A stretch of DNA of 22,672 bases from contig JADRCO010001090.1 of NCBI GenBank assembly GCA_021464525.1, forward strand, positions 1 through 22,672. Reading direction: 5' to 3'. The DNA is from Rhizophagus sp. LPA8_4_AMF. Lineage: Eukaryota > Glomeromycota > Glomeromycetes > Glomerales > Glomeraceae. The notes under the pieces were generated by a model that was given only the letters and a program-made list of their open reading frames with translations, was not told where the DNA came from and ran no database searches. The translations under genes were made by a program, and so were the position numbers. Positions 21,399 to 22,672 of the stretch are shown one piece after another (position 1 is the stretch's first letter; each line of letters starts with the position of its first letter).

Positions 21399-22330
21399 AC
21401 GTTTTTTTTAAAAAAACTACTTTTCCTCACCCTTACCTTTTTGCTCTTATCCTTTTCTGGTAAGTTTCGCAATTATTGCCTGTTGCGAAACAAATTTTTT
21501 TTAAAAAAATTCTCCAGTAAAATTCTCCGCTAAACAATGCATTCGCTTATTAAAAAAATTCTCAAAAAAAATTCTTTATCAGGAATTTTCTGTCTAATGG
21601 TAAATTTCAAAAATAGTAAGTTTTGCAATGTTATGTAACGTTGTGAAACATTTTTTATATTTTTATAAGAAACCTATCTAACATTTCTTCTTTTTTTATA
21701 GGTTGAGAACTTCAAAATGGTGAAATTTGAGATAGTAAGTTTTACAGTTTCGCATAACGTTACAAAATAAAAAAAAATTATTTTTTTTTCGAGAAACGTT
21801 ATACTAATGTTTCTCTTTTATTTTTTTTGTAGATTTTATTTCAGTTTGGAGCTTTAAAATGGGAAAATTCCAATGGTAAGTTTTTCATTGCGAAACAAAT
21901 TTTTTTATTTTTTAATAGAAGAACGTTTCTAACGTTCTTCTTTTTATTTTGTAGGTTTTGGTACTCCAAAGTTCCTGAAATATCAAATGGTAAGTTTCGC
22001 AACATCTTGTTACAAAACAAATTTTTTTTTAAATTTTTTTTAAAGAACGTTTTTAACGTTCTTCTTTTTATTTGTAGGTTTTAGTACTCTAAAGTTCTCA
22101 AAACAGATATGTGATAAATTTTGCAACGTTTCGTTGCAAAAAAATTTTTTTTTAATTTTTTAAAGAACGTTTCTAACATTCTTCTTTATTTTATAGGTTT
22201 CAGTACTCCAAGTTTTTCAAATGAAGATATGGTAAGTTTCGCAACGTTTCGTTGCAAAATTTTAAAATTTGTTTTTTTCAAAAAACAATTAACGTTTCTC
22301 TTTATTTTCTTTTTATAGGTTTTGTTTTGA
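21399..22330 (+). CDS. Candidate secreted mini-exon protein (start codon reads ACG)
   Basis: Inferred gene across the array. The first exon (to 21459) reads, from ACG at 21399, FFLKKLLFLTLTFLLLSFS: a textbook signal peptide, but no ATG is in frame back to the stop at 21360. It ends at donor GTAAGT (21460). An open path is exons 21583-21599, 21702-21734, 21833-21875, 22078-22110, 22197-22231 and 22319-22330 (stop TGA), with exon 21955-21989 skipped; including that exon puts a stop in the next one. Repeated peptide units are GFGTPKFLKYQM, GFSTLKFSKQI and (G/C)FSTPSFSNEDM. Either a gene with alternative exon use, a non-AUG start or an upstream first exon, or a recently dead copy. Short repeated secreted units recall the mini-exon organisation reported for some effectors of these fungi, but I cannot show homology. 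Confidence 0.35.
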
Positions 22331-22425
22331 TGTGAAGCTTCAAAATGTGGAATTTCAAACAGTAAGTTTCGCAACGTTTCGTTGCAAAGCTTAATTTTTT
22401 TTTCTTCTTTGAGAAACATCACTAG
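21460..22425 (+). repeat. Tandem array of intron/mini-exon units (about 114-156 bp period)
   Basis: Eight donors, mostly GTAAGTTT, start at 21460, 21616, 21735, 21876, 21990, 22111 (GTGATA, decayed), 22232 and 22362. Acceptors end at 21582, 21701, 21832, 21954, 22077, 22196, 22318 and 22425. Between them lie segments of 33, 33, 43 (or 31 with a second acceptor at 21844), 35, 33, 35 and 43 nt. Most introns share GCAACGTTTCGTTGC or a relative just after the donor and GAACGTTTCTAACGTTC or a relative before the T-rich stretch. The array is on the plus strand. Amplification must have been of the exon plus intron unit, since both are related between copies. Confidence 0.85.
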
Positions 22426-22490
22426 TCGAACTAAGGCAATTCGGTCATATGATAATTCAGCCAAAATTCAGCTGATTTATAATACACTTT

Positions 22491-22672
22491 GGATAAAATT
22501 CAGATGTTAACCAAAAATCGGATAAAATTCTGATCATTTGATTTGTAGCAGATTAGGATTAACTTTATTTTATAATAAATTCAGATAAAATTCAGAAAAT
22601 TATAAAATTCGGCAAGTTATAATAAAATTCGGAAAATTATAATAAAATTCGGCAAAAAAAATCATAAAATTC
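22491..22672. repeat. Tandem repeat of about 17-22 bp, TAAAATTCGG core, open at window end
   Basis: The word ATAAAATTC followed by (A/T/G)G recurs at 22493, 22522 and 22585, then with 20-22 bp period to the window end (copies ending 22610, 22630, 22650, 22672) in the context CGGCAAGTTATAATAAAATT. The period becomes regular toward the right, so the main body of the array probably lies outside the window. Confidence 0.75.

Noticed and set aside
22186..22464. Minus-strand frame of 92 codons
   Set aside because: It runs antisense through the array introns, and its repeated motifs simply reflect the tandem units. Splice signals point to the plus strand.
1..22672. tRNA, rRNA and CRISPR arrays
   Set aside because: No T-loop plus acceptor-stem pairing, rRNA core sequence or regularly spaced identical repeats with unique spacers was seen on either strand.

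Overview
The window looks like fungal nuclear DNA from an arbuscular mycorrhizal fungus of the Rhizophagus type. This rests on very high A+T (roughly three quarters by eye), many poly-A/poly-T tracts, short introns of about 60-100 nt with GTAAGT-like donors and T-rich stretches before TAG, the standard code, an orthologue of the elongation factor IWS1/Spn1, a multi-intron cytochrome P450 with a decayed paralogue, and a FAR1-domain remnant. The species assignment is inference.

Left part (1-3056): a retroposed 3' transcript end with poly(A) tail and target-site duplication (about 251-490), a frameshifted FAR1-domain remnant (1031-1269), a 186-bp TA-flanked MITE built from the motif CCGAATATAAGCACCC (1641-1826), then three-exon IWS1 (1904-3056), whose start codon lies 77 bp past the MITE. 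From 3057 to 6767 I see AT-rich spacer with a T48 run and microsatellites but no gene.

Middle (6768-14896): a dead P450 copy (6768-8095), a two-exon gene for a single-pass membrane protein with a Pro/Ser/Thr stalk, a duplicated four-cysteine module and a 353-residue cytoplasmic tail (8727-10537), two short coding-like fragments beside a pair of foldback MITE copies (10763-11508), and an apparently intact ten-exon, 500-residue P450 with a TATA box (12677-14896). The dead and live P450 have the same orientation and share intron positions, so they are an old local duplication.

Right part (14897-22672): a small secreted protein gene with a 5'-UTR intron and a uORF (15642-16563), an unrecognised three-exon gene on the minus strand (18281-19539), interleaved inverted repeats upstream of it, an LRR-like fragment, and the most unusual feature: a tandem array (21460-22425) of eight introns alternating with seven 31-43 nt mini-exons. 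Each unit has its own donor and acceptor, most with small palindromes at both intron ends. The array is preceded by a signal-peptide-like exon whose start position reads ACG. The window ends inside an array of about 20-bp repeats.

The genes do not form one pathway. Three of them (membrane protein, small secreted protein, mini-exon array) carry secretory leaders or leader-like sequence, so the right two thirds looks like a repeat-rich accessory region around one housekeeping gene.
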